NCBI GenBank assembly: GCA_003116975.1
Contig: BGKB01000004.1
Coordinates: 558,001-622,000 of the forward strand
Direction: 5' to 3'
DNA length: 64,000 nucleotides
Origin: Aurantiochytrium sp. KH105
Taxonomy: Eukaryota; Sar; Bigyra; Thraustochytrida; Thraustochytriidae
A program made the translations under genes and the position numbers. Positions 1 to 10,911 of the stretch are shown one piece after another (positions within the stretch are counted from its first letter, which is position 1; every line of letters starts with the position of its first letter). The notes under the pieces are model-generated. The model was not told where the DNA came from, did not search any database, and saw only the letters and a list, made by a program, of their open reading frames with translations.

Positions 1-1378
1 TTGCAGGTGACGGATCCCCCCCCCCTGGACTAGCATTGGTGCTACTCTGATTCTGATCTCGATCTAGTGCGTCATCTTCTTCCGAACGTGGTGCAGTTCC
101 TGGCGCTGGACTTTCAACGTCCACATTGACATCCTGGTCTGCAGACAGAGGTGACTCTTGATTTTTTGATTCACGAAAAGGCGCCTGATTTGACGTTGCA
201 GCACTGGTATGCTCATGCTTTATAGTTCCATTCTCCTTTGAAGTGTCATTAACCAAGACAGAGGACTCTGACTGATCAGTTTTCGACTCAACGTCCGCAT
301 TATCGGGAACACTTGCCGCGTCATTTTCATCGCGATTGTCAAGAGTGTCTGCTGGACTTTGGGTCTCGAGTTTCTGACGCTGCCTACGCGTTCTTGCAGC
401 ACCATGACTTTGCTTCTGTGATTCGGCCTTTCCATTTGAATTTGATTTCTTCTGGTCCTTTTTTGTCTCTTGAGCAGCCTGCTCTTCTTCTTTTTTAATG
501 GTCTCGTCTTTGGCCTCTTTCGCTCCCTCTTCTTCTTCTTCTTCCTCGTAGTCGTCGTCGTTCTTGTCATCAGGCTCAATATCATTGTTCCCGTTTCCAT
601 TGCTGATCTCGTCTGCGGGATCATCGACTCGTGGGTTTTCTCTGGTGGTCTTCATTTCGGGTTTCGTCTCTTTCTCATCGCTGGACTCATCGGATTCTTC
701 TATGTCTCCTTGAAACACTACGCGTTCTGGTTTGGGAGATCCAGCCTTGCGAATTGCGTCGCTTGATGAAGCAATTTGGGCACCATCATTGCGCTTGGGG
801 AAGGAGAGCTGCGATTGTTTGGGGGCCTTTTTCGCAATTTTCTTGGGACGCGCGGTTATTTTGCGGTTCTCCAATTTGCGTTTCGTCGGTCGCGCTCTCT
901 TGATGTGTCGAAGCGACTGCTCTGCCTCTTTTTGTTTCGTCTCGTGCATGTTCAGGCTGGCCTCCTTCGAGGCAAATGTCATCGGCAAAGGAGGACCGGC
1001 ACGATTGCGCAAAGGGGTGGCAGGCGGTGGCAGCGGTACAGCATAGCGTGTCGGGTCGAGCCAGTATCCTGCGCGGAGACTTTCGGGAAGCCAGGCTTCG
1101 CGAACATGGATGAAATTCTCAAAACCAGCCATCGCAGCGGTGTCCCCATCATCTTCATTCTGTCTGCTGTTGTCCGTAGCATTTGCGGAGCGCAGAAGAA
1201 ACGTGAGATCTTTGAAGCTTCGAAGCGAAGAAGATGCGGTAGTAGCCTCAATTTCTGCCTCATTCTCCTTGAAGTGGCTCAGCTGCAGCAGCTCGGCTCC
1301 CTTTGCCTGCGCTTGCGCGGTCGTCTCTGCGTCGAGCGCAAGCGTGTCTGGGACCACGACTCGAAGGCTCGCTAGCAT
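1..1378 (-). CDS. hypothetical acidic/basic low-complexity protein, 3' end outside window
   Basis: A single frame stays open from an ATG at 1378 down to base 1 with no stop, giving at least 459 residues; the C-terminus lies outside the window. The start has an A at -3. The N-terminal third is the most ordered part, with residues ~85-125 reading as a compact segment that contains ENFIHVREAWLPESL and GYWLDPTRYAVPLPPP. Next comes a basic, NLS-like stretch (RPTKRKLENRK, ~160), then long Glu/Asp- and Lys-rich segments including a run of seven Glu (~280) and a Ser/Asp-rich tail. The composition suits a disordered nuclear protein. I recognise no domain and assign no function. The frame is open on the minus strand for 1.38 kb and reads more like a protein than the Arg/Thr-rich alternative frames, so I am fairly confident it is coding; introns cannot be excluded. 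Confidence 0.6.
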   Translation of the reverse strand, partial: MLASLRVVVPDTLALDAETTAQAQAKGAELLQLSHFKENEAEIEATTASSSLRSFKDLTFLLRSANATDNSRQNEDDGDTAAMAGFENFIHVREAWLPESLRAGYWLDPTRYAVPLPPPATPLRNRAGPPLPMTFASKEASLNMHETKQKEAEQSLRHIKRARPTKRKLENRKITARPKKIAKKAPKQSQLSFPKRNDGAQIASSSDAIRKAGSPKPERVVFQGDIEESDESSDEKETKPEMKTTRENPRVDDPADEISNGNGNNDIEPDDKNDDDYEEEEEEEGAKEAKDETIKKEEEQAAQETKKDQKKSNSNGKAESQKQSHGAARTRRQRQKLETQSPADTLDNRDENDAASVPDNADVESKTDQSESSVLVNDTSKENGTIKHEHTSAATSNQAPFRESKNQESPLSADQDVNVDVESPAPGTAPRSEEDDALDRDQNQSSTNASPGGGDPSPA

Positions 1379-2459
1379 CGTCTTGCCTATCTCCAAGTTT
1401 TCTTTCGTCTCGAAGCAAAGTCCAAGTTCGTCTCGCCTCCCTGGTGTCTGCCCGGCTCTGCTCTGCTCCGCTCAACCCGTCCCTCTTGCTGCCGCCGTTA
1501 TCGTCGTCGGCGGCCGCGGTCTGCTCTCCCTAGCAAGCAACCACGCAAGCAAATCTTGGAGAAGTCTTTGGTGCTCTTTGCGCCTGAGGTGCGTTGCGGT
1601 CTCAGGCTGCCGCAGCAGCTCTTTTCCGCCCGCGCCCACGCCCGCGCCCGCGCCCACGCGCTCGCGCTCGCGCGCGACGCTGCTACTGGGCCTGAAACGG
1701 ACGACAAACCATCACCTTGCCTGCTGCCGAGCTCTTCTTCTGACAGTAACTTAAATTTTAAAATTAAGTTTGAGACTAGGCCTAGCCGCAAGGCGTGAGC
1801 AAGGGAAAAAACTAGGAGGCCTCTTAGGCCTGGGCCTGATCTATTCCAGGCCTAGGCCTAGGCCTCCTGCCGTCATCAATGCCATTGGTGATGATTATAC
1901 TCGCTCATGCCGCATGCCGCATAGCGGGACGGACGTCGACTGCGACTCCTCTTGGCCCTGCTGCCCGCTTTCGCCGCCTGTTGCTTCTGCTGCTTCTGCT
2001 GCTGCTGGTGGTGGTGGTGGTGGTGGTGGTGGTAGAACTGGATGGAAGCGGCCCTGGCCAACGAACGCACGAGGCGAAGACGTGAATGGAGTAAGGCGGT
2101 GAGACTCACTATGTCAGCAAGAACTCACTGTCAGCAGCAGCAGCTGGGCTATCAAATCTGAAGCTCCACCACGTGGCCTAGGCCTAGAAACGACGCGCTG
2201 TGCTTGTTCTCACTGAGCTGACACAAGCACGCTTCCGCAACTCCGAGCAGCAGCGCAGGGGGGGTCGGGGTGTCGGGGTGGGGCCTTTGGGGTATAACCG
2301 GGATCACGGCAGGGCAGCACAGTAGCAGCAGCAAAGGTCAAGCAAAACCATAACTCAAGAAGTTATAATACCAGAGACGAGACCAAGTCCAACCATTGGT
2401 TGCCCAGCTGGAGAGCAACGTGCAGGGAAGAAGTAAAAGACAACAAGAGGAAAGCAAGC
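1379..2459. other. divergent intergenic region with AGGCCT palindromes
   Basis: This 1.1-kb gap lies between the left-edge gene (minus) and the MDR reductase (plus), so it should carry both promoters. It holds a cluster of AGGCCT/CCTAGG palindromes (1776-1785, three tandem AGGCCT at 1848-1865, and 2175-2187 directly after an E-box CACGTG). It also holds a TGG trinucleotide run (about 2006-2032). No convincing coding exon was seen. Confidence 0.5.
1848..1865. repeat. three tandem AGGCCT hexamers
   Basis: Three head-to-tail copies of AGGCCT make an extended palindrome in the divergent promoter region. Related copies lie at 1776-1785, 2175-2187, 3680-3690, 9034-9052 and 62891-62899, almost all in non-coding DNA. 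A cis-regulatory role is inferred only from the recurrence. Confidence 0.5.
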
Positions 2460-3596
2460 ATGGCTTCTCGTGCCAGCGCTTCGTGGGGGGAGCACCTGTC
2501 GGAGGGCTTCCGCGCATTCACATCGCTTGTCAAGCAGCGCCCGTACTACAATCCAGCAGCAGGACCCATTCCAAAGGAGATGTGGTCCGTGCAGAGCGTC
2601 GAAAAAGGCAAGGTGGCCTTGAAAAAGGTGCCCGTTCCCGTGCCCGAGGCAGGCGAAGTCTTGGTGCGTCTGCAGTACACGCCCGTCCATCCGCACGACA
2701 TCAACTATGCAATGGGCTTTGTAAACTATGGAGCGGACGAGATCGAGGTCCCGCATTCCATCGGAAACGAAGGCAGTGGCGTCGTTGTGGGCTCTGGTGG
2801 GGGACTCCTTGCGCACTACTACTGCCGTTCCATGACTCGCGTTGCTGCTACCTCAGACAAGGCCCAGTTCTGGTCCGAGTACGCCGTTGCGTCTGCGACG
2901 CAGACGCTGCCACTTCCGGACTCGCTCGACTCCAAGAAGGGCGCAGCTGCCTTTGTGAATCCTACCGCTTCTCTCGTCATCCTTACGCTCGCGTACGAAG
3001 GAGGTCACAAAGCACTCGTGATCTCGCCTGCAAACTCTCAAGTTGGTCTGCAGACGACGCGAGGCGCCGCCTATTTTGGCCTCAAGACTGTTTGCATCGT
3101 GCGCGGCGAAGATCGCGTGCGCATGCTCGAAAAGGACGTGGGTGTGCCCCGCGAGCAGATCGTGCGCTCGGACGTAGATAGCTTTGAAAGCGATCTGCGA
3201 AAGGCGGTTGAATTGACCGGCGCCACGATCGCGTTCGACGGCATTGCCGGAGACGTTTCGAGCACAATTTACAAGGCCATGCCGAAGAAGGCCGATGTCT
3301 ACTACTACGGCAACATTGGCGGTGGCGGAGTCCCCAAGGAGCTCGAGGACAAGGAAAATGACCCTGAAAAGTTCTTCCGCCTCTTGCACGCCCCCAAGTG
3401 GGTGGCCGAGTCATACCTACGCAAGGTCAAGTTGTATTACCGCCTCTCCAAGCTTTTGGAAGACAAGCTCTACACCGACTACGCTCGCGAAATCAGCCTC
3501 GAGGACAAAGAGTTGATTGACACCATCCACTCGCTTGGCAAGGAGTACAAGACTGGCAAGGTGCTCATCAAAATGCCTGCCGCAGACTCGGAGTAA
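2460..3596 (+). CDS. MDR-superfamily NAD(P)H oxidoreductase (enoyl reductase / quinone oxidoreductase-like)
   Basis: 378 residues from the first in-frame ATG. The N-terminal GroES-like part has PVHPHDINYAMG (~78) and an IGNEGSG segment (~100), as in the mitochondrial enoyl-ACP/CoA reductase (MECR/ETR1) and quinone-reductase branches of the medium-chain dehydrogenase/reductase superfamily. The nucleotide-binding fold follows, with SPANSQVG (~189) in place of the classical GxGxxG, then a strand ending CIVRG, resembling NASNSGVG...NVVRD of MECR. Zinc ligands of alcohol dehydrogenases are not apparent. The C-terminus (YKTGKVLIKM) is the usual last MDR strand. Expected activity is NADPH-dependent reduction of an enoyl or quinone substrate; the substrate is not decidable from sequence. 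An obvious mitochondrial presequence is not present, so mitochondrial fatty-acid synthesis remains one possibility only. Confidence 0.8.
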   Translation: MASRASASWGEHLSEGFRAFTSLVKQRPYYNPAAGPIPKEMWSVQSVEKGKVALKKVPVPVPEAGEVLVRLQYTPVHPHDINYAMGFVNYGADEIEVPHSIGNEGSGVVVGSGGGLLAHYYCRSMTRVAATSDKAQFWSEYAVASATQTLPLPDSLDSKKGAAAFVNPTASLVILTLAYEGGHKALVISPANSQVGLQTTRGAAYFGLKTVCIVRGEDRVRMLEKDVGVPREQIVRSDVDSFESDLRKAVELTGATIAFDGIAGDVSSTIYKAMPKKADVYYYGNIGGGGVPKELEDKENDPEKFFRLLHAPKWVAESYLRKVKLYYRLSKLLEDKLYTDYAREISLEDKELIDTIHSLGKEYKTGKVLIKMPAADSE

Positions 3597-4367
3597 GGGA
3601 GACTCCCGCCCGGCGCCCGCCTCGTCTCGAGTCGTCCAAACGACTTTCTTTTATTTCTCTCGAGTTTGATACCAGGTAGGGCCTAGGCCTTGAGCCTGAC
3701 TGTGAGTTATTTACGTTAACTTCGCCCATCAGCCAGCCAGCTAGCGAGCTACGTATAGTTTGCTAGCCAGCTCGTCGGTTGATTGGTCTCTTTACAATTT
3801 CTTTCTTTTTCTTTCTTTTCCTTTTTGACCAGTGTACCAACCGGCCAGTGAAACTTGGTCCCGACTCACACATCGCATGACTGCGCAGGGTCCGTTGAGG
3901 CAGACGCCGATGCAGCGGCGCTTCGTCAACCCACAAGCCTCGTACCACCGCTGCCATCACCTTTGGCAGGCCCTCAACATGGTATTCAGGGTGGCGCAGT
4001 TTTCGGAGTGTAGTAGCAGCGAAACAGCTTGCACCGCTGTACCGTTCCCTCTGTATAGAAAAAGGACCAAAGGTTTCACCAAGCACGATCCGGCGAGCAA
4101 GTCCGCGCGCGCGCGCGCGGACTCGCGATCGTGCTCATTCTCGACGTCACCAGGCCCCTATTTCCACGCGGAGGCGGTGCGTGTCCGAGCAATCTGGAGC
4201 CCTCTTTGGTGAATTTTGAGCGTTCGACTTGCAAAAAACGGATCTCTGACAGAAATGTGGGGCGGAGAGACTTTGCGTCGTCTGCGAGCCGCTCGTCGCC
4301 GTACGGCAGTCCTCATTGAGCCGTCGGCGCAGAGAGGTTGGCGTGGTGCCCTCCTTCTTCGCTGTCA
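3597..4367 (+). other. intergenic region upstream of the ammonium transporter
   Basis: It contains an AGGCCT-type palindrome (3680-3690), a CTTTCTTTT pyrimidine tract (~3796-3825) and a GCGC dinucleotide run (~4106-4119). No gene was seen. Promoter elements for the transporter are expected here but not identified. Confidence 0.4.
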
Positions 4368-6122
4368 ATGTCGAACGAGACGACAACAAACGACCTGAGG
4401 ACGCTGGACGAGAGCTGCTTCTACCATGAGGACGTGGACACGCTCTGGCTCCTCATCAATGGGCTGGTGGTGCTATCGATGTAAGTGACGCCAAAGAAAA
4501 TGAAAAGCCGTGATCCTAGCCTCGCACACAACACTGACTTTTTCACGTACTCGCGCGCGAATCAATCAACAATAACAAGGCAAGGAGGCTTTGCCATGAT
4601 CGAGGCCGGGAGCATTCGAAGCCTCAACTCCGTCAATATTTTGTTCAAGAACTATGCCGATTTGGCGGTTGGAGGTATCGCTTACTGGATGACAGGGTAT
4701 GGTCTGTCTTACGGAAAATCGCAGGGTGGATTCATTGGCTCATCGGACTTTTTTCCCGAAGGTGGCGCCTTTGATCACATCAAGTGGTTTTTTCAGCTGT
4801 CCTTTGCAGCAACAGCAGCCACAATCGACTCGGGAGCCGTCGTGGAGCGCATGAAACTTCCCGTGTATATCGGCCTTTCCTTTATGATGACAGCATGGAC
4901 GTATCCTGTCGTCTGCCACTGGGTATGGCACTCGGAGGGCTGGTTGAATGCACTGGGCTACAAGGATTTTGCTGGCACGAGTGTGGTCCACACACTGGGC
5001 GGGACATCTGCGTTTTGGTGCACGTTCTTATTAGGGCCGCGTCTCGGCATCTTGGGAAAGAAGGTGCCTTCTGAGTTTTTCTTTTCGAATGAACAGCTAC
5101 TCATTACTCATTCGGTCTTTCACGGTGATGCCGGCAACATTATCTTTGGCACATTGATCCTGCTCTTTGGCTGGTATGGCTTTAACTGCGGTAGCTCCGG
5201 AGCCGTCTCGGGAGACAGCAGCGTCGTAGCCGGTCACGTTGCTTTTACCACGACATTAGGAGCTTGTTTTGGTGCCGTCACAGGAAGCGCTTACTCAATC
5301 TATCAGAAGCGGTTCGCACATCCAGGAACGTGCAGTATGGGCCTCTTGGCAGGTCTTGTATCGATCACTGCCACCCCGGACACTCTGACAGCCGGAGGGG
5401 CAGCAATTTCGGGCTCAATAGGGGCAATTCTTTGTCTGTGGTGTCATGACCTGCTCGCAAAGTATCGTGTCGACGACCCGGTGGGGGTAGTCGGCGTCCA
5501 CTTTGCCGCTGGCGTCTGGGGTACTCTTGTCCCAGCACTATTTCAGGCGAACCAGGACTGCGTAGGTCTCGTAGGCACAGAGGGCATTTTTTATGGTGGC
5601 AACTTCCGCAGCCTGGGTATCCAGTGCGTCGGTCTGGCAGCCATCATTGCCTGGGCAACCTTGAATACCTTGCTGTACTGGGTAGTCGTGGAGCGCATTT
5701 GTGGAGTGGAAATGCGCGTGTCGGCCCTACAGGAGCTCGTGGGCAACGATATCGTGGAACACGGTATTGACATGTATGCGCGAATTAAAGCAATTCGCCA
5801 ATTTGAGAACATTATTCAAAAGATGGGTGCCACGGCGTCAGGGAACCACTACCCTTCGGTATCGCCCATGACTGGATCTGTGGCATCTGGCCTTGGCCGT
5901 GGCGCTAAAGATGACACGAGGGGTACTCGCGGTGGTGTCAGCGGATCAGATAGTACGGAGCACAGGTCGACCTCCATCCCAGGTACTGAGGAGAGGGGTG
6001 CCATCGGTAGTGTGGCTGTGGCATCATCTGGCCATCATCCAGACTCTGCAGTTCCGCAAGATCGCGCGGATGATATTCCGCATCTTCTCACAACGCAGAA
6101 CAGTTCCGTCAAATTAGGTTGA
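4368..6122 (+). CDS. AMT1: ammonium transporter, AMT/MEP/Rh family (one intron)
   Basis: Exons 4368-4480 and 4580-6122 join to give 551 residues. The first exon encodes an extracellular N-terminus and the first half of TM1 (LWLLINGLVVLS). The junction AT|G restores the hallmark QGGFAMIEAGSIR, which begins only two bases into exon 2, so the intron is well supported. The AMT signature DFAGTSVVHTLGG is at ~167-179, with its pore His at ~175. The second pore-twin His lies in VGVHFAAG (~345). The pattern of about eleven hydrophobic segments and the length fit AMT1-type plasma-membrane NH4+ transporters. The last ~100 residues are a Ser/Gly-rich, poorly conserved cytosolic tail, where family members are commonly phosphoregulated. 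AMT1 is a family-level label, not an orthology claim. Confidence 0.95.
4481..4579 (+). other. intron of the ammonium transporter
   Basis: 99 bp with donor GTAAGT and acceptor AACAAG/G. Removal joins LSM to QGGFAMIEAG in frame and reconstructs the conserved TM1 of AMT proteins. Confidence 0.9.
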
Positions 6123-7310
6123 TGTGATTGATGCTCCTCAATAGATTGAAGGCGCTTCAAGGAGACGGCGGGCACTTCAAGGAGACGTTAAGCGGTTCAA
6201 GGAAGCGAGCGCGTGTTCACAAAGAACAACTGCTTTGACTAAACTTGAATTGTTTCGCAACTTGCGTCGCGACTGCTTCATTTTGTCGAAAGATCACGAG
6301 AGCCAGAATTATAACAATTTTTGAAATTTGCTACGAAGCTACAAAAATTAACAGTAAGAAGAAATCTCTGCCGGCCAATTCAATCGGAAGCGTAGATAGT
6401 TTGCACAGCAGGCCTTCGAAATTGAATTGCGACATTCTCTTTTCCCTTGAAGTATACACTACACTTCACTACACTACACTACGCACGAAGTCAAGTTCTT
6501 TCAGCAGCGAGCTTCTCGCCATGCAACCGGCCTACTCACCAGGCCGCCCGCATGCCCGCTCGCCCACCCGCCCTCAATGCCTCTTTCTCTCTCCCCCTCG
6601 CTCAAGCCCCCTTTGCTGCTTGTCTTCCCGGACATTTCTCCATCTCTTCCGCGCGACACGAGGATGATTTTTTTTCTTCTCGCAAGCTCGGCTCCGCCCC
6701 GCCGCTCAAGGCCGCTCAAGGCCGCACCGCTCGCGCCGCGAGTCCCGATTCCAAGCCAGGCCCTCCGCTCGCGGCGCGGCCCCTGCGCGCGTGCACAATC
6801 TTGAGCGCGATGTGCTCTGCGCGGTCGCTCGTCATCAGCCATGGCAGTCGCATGTCGCCCGAGACCTCCTCGTTCTTTCTCCAGCCAGCTTCGGTGATGT
6901 TTTCTTTTTTCTGGAAAAAACTTTTCCCAACGCTCTCAAGCGCCGGGCCGTAGGCGGCGCCTAGGGGGGGCTAGCGCCTAACCACCGCCTAACCACCTGC
7001 CTAGCCGGCTCTTGTGCAACACTGGAGAAGAGTTTCCAGAAGTGCCTGCGTTCAAACCGAGTCAAATCGCCCAACCCGCGGCAAAAGCGCGAGGCAAACT
7101 GCAAACGCGAGAGCCAGGACAGCGCCGAGAGCGAGCGGGCGAGCGACGGGCGCGTGAGCGCGAGACGAGCGCGGCGAGGCTGCGCAGGCAGCAGGCGGGC
7201 GCGCAGGCGCGAGGCGTCGCGGAGCGAGAGTAGATTGAGTTTGCTTGCTCGTTAGCGACGGGGCCGCGCCGGCCCGAGCAGCAAGCTAGTTGAGAGCGCC
7301 GCGAGCGAGG
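6123..7310. other. intergenic region with 20-bp tandem repeat
   Basis: The AMT 3' flank and RING-gene promoter. It carries a 20-bp unit repeated three times (6151-6210), a CACTA run (~6464-6482), and GC-rich low-complexity DNA with several CCTAG/GCGCCTA motifs (6955-7005). Open frames in this stretch are compositional. Confidence 0.45.
6151..6210 (+). repeat. 20-bp imperfect tandem repeat, three copies
   Basis: Three consecutive 20-bp units share the core CTTCAAGGAGAC (third copy GGTTCAAGGAAGC). They start 29 bp after the AMT stop codon, so they probably lie in its 3' UTR. Confidence 0.75.
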
Positions 7311-7336
7311 ATGGCGGGGGGAAATGCGGGCGTGGG

Positions 7337-7373
<37 letters not shown>

Positions 7374-8342
7374 GCTCGAAGCGAGGAGATGCTCCGGTTC
7401 ATGACGACGGTGTTCTTCCCGATTCACGCGTTTGATATTCGAGCAGACGAGAACGACCAGGCCGCAGGTCCTGCACCAGCACCGCGCGAGGCGGTCGCCA
7501 AGCTCGCGCGGACAAAAGTGGGCCAGGAGACGTGCCCTGTGCGCACGCCGGGAGGCGACCATTCCTGCAGCGTCTGTCTGAGCGCGTTTGAAAAAGACGA
7601 GGATGTGATTGAATTGCCCTGTAAGCACATCTTTCACGCGGCGTGTGTGACGCCGTGGCTTGAACGGCACAACTCGTGCCCGAACTGCAGGCAGGGGCTC
7701 CCCGTAGATGAAGATAAGCCTGAGACGAATGCAGAGCAGAGTCAAGATGGGGGCTCGGGACGGAGCTCTTCCTCAGCCGCCCCCAACACGAGCCCAGACC
7801 CTGTGCAAGGGCGGAACCAAGCATCCCACGCCGGCGAATCTGCACATGGCGATGAGATCGCTGCCGCGCGGCATTTTGCCGAAGCCCTCATGCAGGACTA
7901 CATGCGCTCTTTTTCAGAGGCCATGATCAACTACATGGGGCAGCGGGAACAGGATTCTTCGACCACAGGGACGCAGAGGTCATCATCTGAAGCGCGCAGC
8001 AGACCCGCGCGCCAAGCCGGAGGGCTCGATCGGCAGAGTAGTTTTGCTGAGGGCTTGAGGCGCGCTTTTGCATCTCAGCCTTCTTCATCTTCCTCAAGCG
8101 CGAACCAAGACTCTTCTTCCCGTCGTCGCGTCAACCGCCGAAGATCACCTGTACCTGCGAGTAGCACCAGTAGCGGTACGAGCGGCGGAAGCAGAAGCGA
8201 AAGTCGGGCTTCGGCCACGTCTGGACTCTCACGGCAATCGAGCTTTGTGGAAGGATTGCGCCGCGCTTTCGCCTCTTCGTCAGGGCCTGCGAGGTCCGGA
8301 AGCGTGTCCACGAGGCCAGCGAGAGCGTCGGCAACCCCCGCG

Positions 8343-8424
<82 letters not shown>

Positions 8425-8903
8425 CGACGACGCATTCTAGAGCGCCCAGACCGTCACCGACCCTGCCGCCAGTCTTCACATCGCCAAACGGGCTTCCGAT
8501 GTCAAGCAACCAGCCATTTGTGCATTGGCTTCATCCTCTGGCCCAGGCTTTTGACTTCAGTCCTCGATCGCGGTCCTCTTCGACAGCGACAGCGACAGCG
8601 ACAGCGGAAACGATGAGACCGCAAGCAAACTCGGGGTCCAGTAGCGAGCAAGCAGGCCAGCAGCGGCAGCAAGTGCGCAGTCCTCGCGCAGCAGCCACGT
8701 CTGCGCGCGAATCAAAGCGTCGTCGCGTAAATTCGGGCGGAGAGCATGTTAGCGCTGCCGCTCCTCCTCCACAATCTCGCCAGGATCTGCTCAAGTGCTC
8801 AATTGGCACGCTCAAACATCTTTTGGGCCGTCTCGGCATTGACTATTCAAGCTGCGTTGAGAAGAGCGAGCTTGTTGACCTATTGCTCCGTGCAGAGGCG
8901 TGA
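7311..8903 (+). CDS. RING-H2 E3 ubiquitin ligase with poly-Gln/poly-Ser and C-terminal SAP-like motif
   Basis: 530 residues from the first ATG. Eleven Gln occupy residues 11-21. A C3H2C3 RING-H2 finger spans ~86-126 (CSVC...LPCKHIFHAAC...CPNC), with all eight zinc ligands and the Trp of the E2-binding face (CVTPWLE). The middle is disordered and Ser-rich, with ~27 consecutive Ser at ~345-371 encoded by TCA then TCG repeats. Two copies of RQSSFxEGLRRAFAS (~240 and ~308) make an internal repeat that looks like a basophilic kinase or peptide-binding site. The last ~40 residues (SIGTLKHLLGRLGIDYSSC..KSELVDLL) resemble SAP-like motifs found near the C-terminus of some RING proteins. An E3 role is inferred from the RING; substrates are unknown. 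Confidence 0.85.
8343..8423 (+). repeat. TCA/TCG trinucleotide repeat encoding poly-Ser
   Basis: About 27 tandem Ser codons, first TCA then TCG, inside the RING-protein gene. The switch of codon midway suggests two expansion events or an interrupted allele. The tract is likely length-variable. Confidence 0.85.
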
Positions 8904-10911
8904 GCTGCTGCTGAAAGCGGCCCAGTTTTACCTTGTCCATAGTATTATCCTAATTTGTATACATTCACCCTATGAAGTTTAGAGAACTTTTGGTTGCTCT
9001 CTCGATATTCTGGTCGTTGATTGGCAAAATTTCTTAGCCTAGGTAGGCCTATACTTTATTGTCCTGTCAACGACCTGGCTGGTTAACTGGCTAACGTAAC
9101 CCCATCCCAGACGCTCCTTGTCAGATTGTGGCGCAAGCTCCGCTTGGGCGCATGCTCACTTTGCCACAAAAGGCCTCTCTGGCTGGCTGGCTGCTGGCTG
9201 GCTGGCTGCTTTTCCGGGCCGTGTCTTCCTTCCTTCCACCCTTTTTCCCGGCCCACGGAGACTCATCATGTCTCCGCCGCTACGCACAGCGGGCCGGGCC
9301 GTTTCCAGCGAGGGTTTGCTGCGGCAACGACCACGAGGAGTCGACAGGGAGTCCATCCTCGCTCGCTCGCTCCGTCCCTCCCTCCCTCGGATTTCTCGGC
9401 CTGCCGCGGGATGCTGATCGTGCTCGATGCGGTAGGGCCTGGGCTTAACGGCTTCGTCTCGGCTGGCATTTTTATACACCACTGTGGCAAGTGGCATTCA
9501 CATTCATCGCTCGCTGGTACGATAGCGATCTCGGCGACCGTGACCAGCCCAGCTGCCTGGCTGCACAAGCATGGGCCCGACCCACCGAACGAACGGAGAT
9601 GTTAGCTGCGCGTTTCGGCGAGCGGCCTGGCGGCTGAGTAGTCGTCGGAAGAGTGATGAGTCGCCGCGCCTCGATGGAGAAGATCGGATAAACAAGCATC
9701 TGTCGTCAGTGCAGCGTATCGCGTTCTTTCAAGAAACGAAAGCACGAGCAGTACAGGCATGTGCACACCCGCGAGGCGGGCGAGATCTCTCTTGATCTGG
9801 CACCGGCCAGTCTCGCTCGCGGCTGCGGGCGGTGCTGCGTGGCGAGAGATCTCGCGCAGCTGATGCGCCTGCAGCAGCCTCGTCGCGAGGAGGTTTCGTC
9901 TTCTCTCGTCTCGCCTCGCCTCGCCTCGCCTCGTCCCGTTGCGTCTCATCGCGTCACGTCACGTCGAGACTCGCGACAGTGCAGGTAGCAGCAGCAGCTG
10001 CAGGTCGCCTGGCCGCAGCACGTGCAGCACGTGCCGTGCGCGTAGCTTCCGCGCCGGCCTCCGCAAGTGCGCTATTTCTATACCGTACTGTGCGCGCACC
10101 GCAAACCCGACTTGCCGCGCGCCACCTTACAAGAAGCTTTTTTCTTTCTTTCTTTTTTACCGCCCCGCCATACCTACCCGCCGGCCCGGCCCGCGCCGCG
10201 CTGGCAGCCTCCGCCGCTCCGGCCGGCACGTACGGCGCGCGTGCGAGCACGCAACATCGCAGCCGCCCGCCGCCCGCTGCCCGCCGTTCGCCGCTCGCCA
10301 CTCGCCGCCCGCCTCTGGCCGTGCAAGCTGCCTCTGCCGCGGCGCGGTGGCGGCTGCGGCTGGACCGCTGCTGCGACAACTTGTGCGCGCGCCCTGCGCA
10401 CACTCGTTTTTTGCTTTTTTCTTTTCATTCATTTTATGAGCCTTGCAGCTGGGCCGGCCCGCCACCGGCCGCAAGTGCGGCCGCGCCCCTGCGCAAGTGC
10501 GGCAAGCCGAAGCGCAAGTGGACTATCGAGGCTCGCGCGAGCGAGGGTTGTGCGCGCGTGTGTGTGTGTGAGTGTGTGTCTGTACTTGTGTGCTTCTTGT
10601 TCCGCCTCTTGACTGTCTGTCGTGAGTCCATCCTGGGCCGTAGAGAGCGAGCTAGCCTCCGACTAGAGCAATCAATCAATCAATCAATCAATCCATCCCT
10701 CGATTAGTCGAGCAATCACTCGCTCGCTCGCCCTCGCGGGCCGCGCCGCGCCACTGGCAAATTCCGAACGATCGGTCGCCCCGAGACGAGTCTCGGCCTT
10801 GCGCGACGCGACGCGACGCGGGACGGACGCCGGCAGGAGCGGCGCGCCGAGTGAGGAGGAGCGAGTGCAGTCTGTGTGTGTGTGCGAGCAGGACCAGAGA
10901 GGGCGGAGGCG
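8904..10911. other. 2-kb intergenic region, simple-repeat rich
   Basis: It contains a TAGCCTAGG...AGGCCTA element (9034-9052), CTGG repeats (~9178-9206), TCGCC pentamers (~9905-9933), a cluster of GCAAGTGCG motifs (10061-10523), an AATC tetranucleotide run (~10669-10698) and GACGC pentamers (~10803-10822). No convincing gene. The 3' half is probably the promoter and 5' UTR of the SH3 protein gene. Confidence 0.45.
10512..10523 (+). promoter_or_regulatory. recurrent GCGCAAGTGGAC element
   Basis: This 12-mer occurs about 390 bp upstream of the SH3-protein start and again, identical, at 42777-42788 in another promoter region. Related GCAAGTGCG copies lie at 10061-10070, 10471 and 10491. A transcription-factor site is inferred from recurrence only. 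Confidence 0.35.

Noticed and set aside
8075-8509. Minus-strand frame with poly-Asp run
   Set aside because: Reverse complement of the poly-Ser TCA/TCG repeat of the RING gene.
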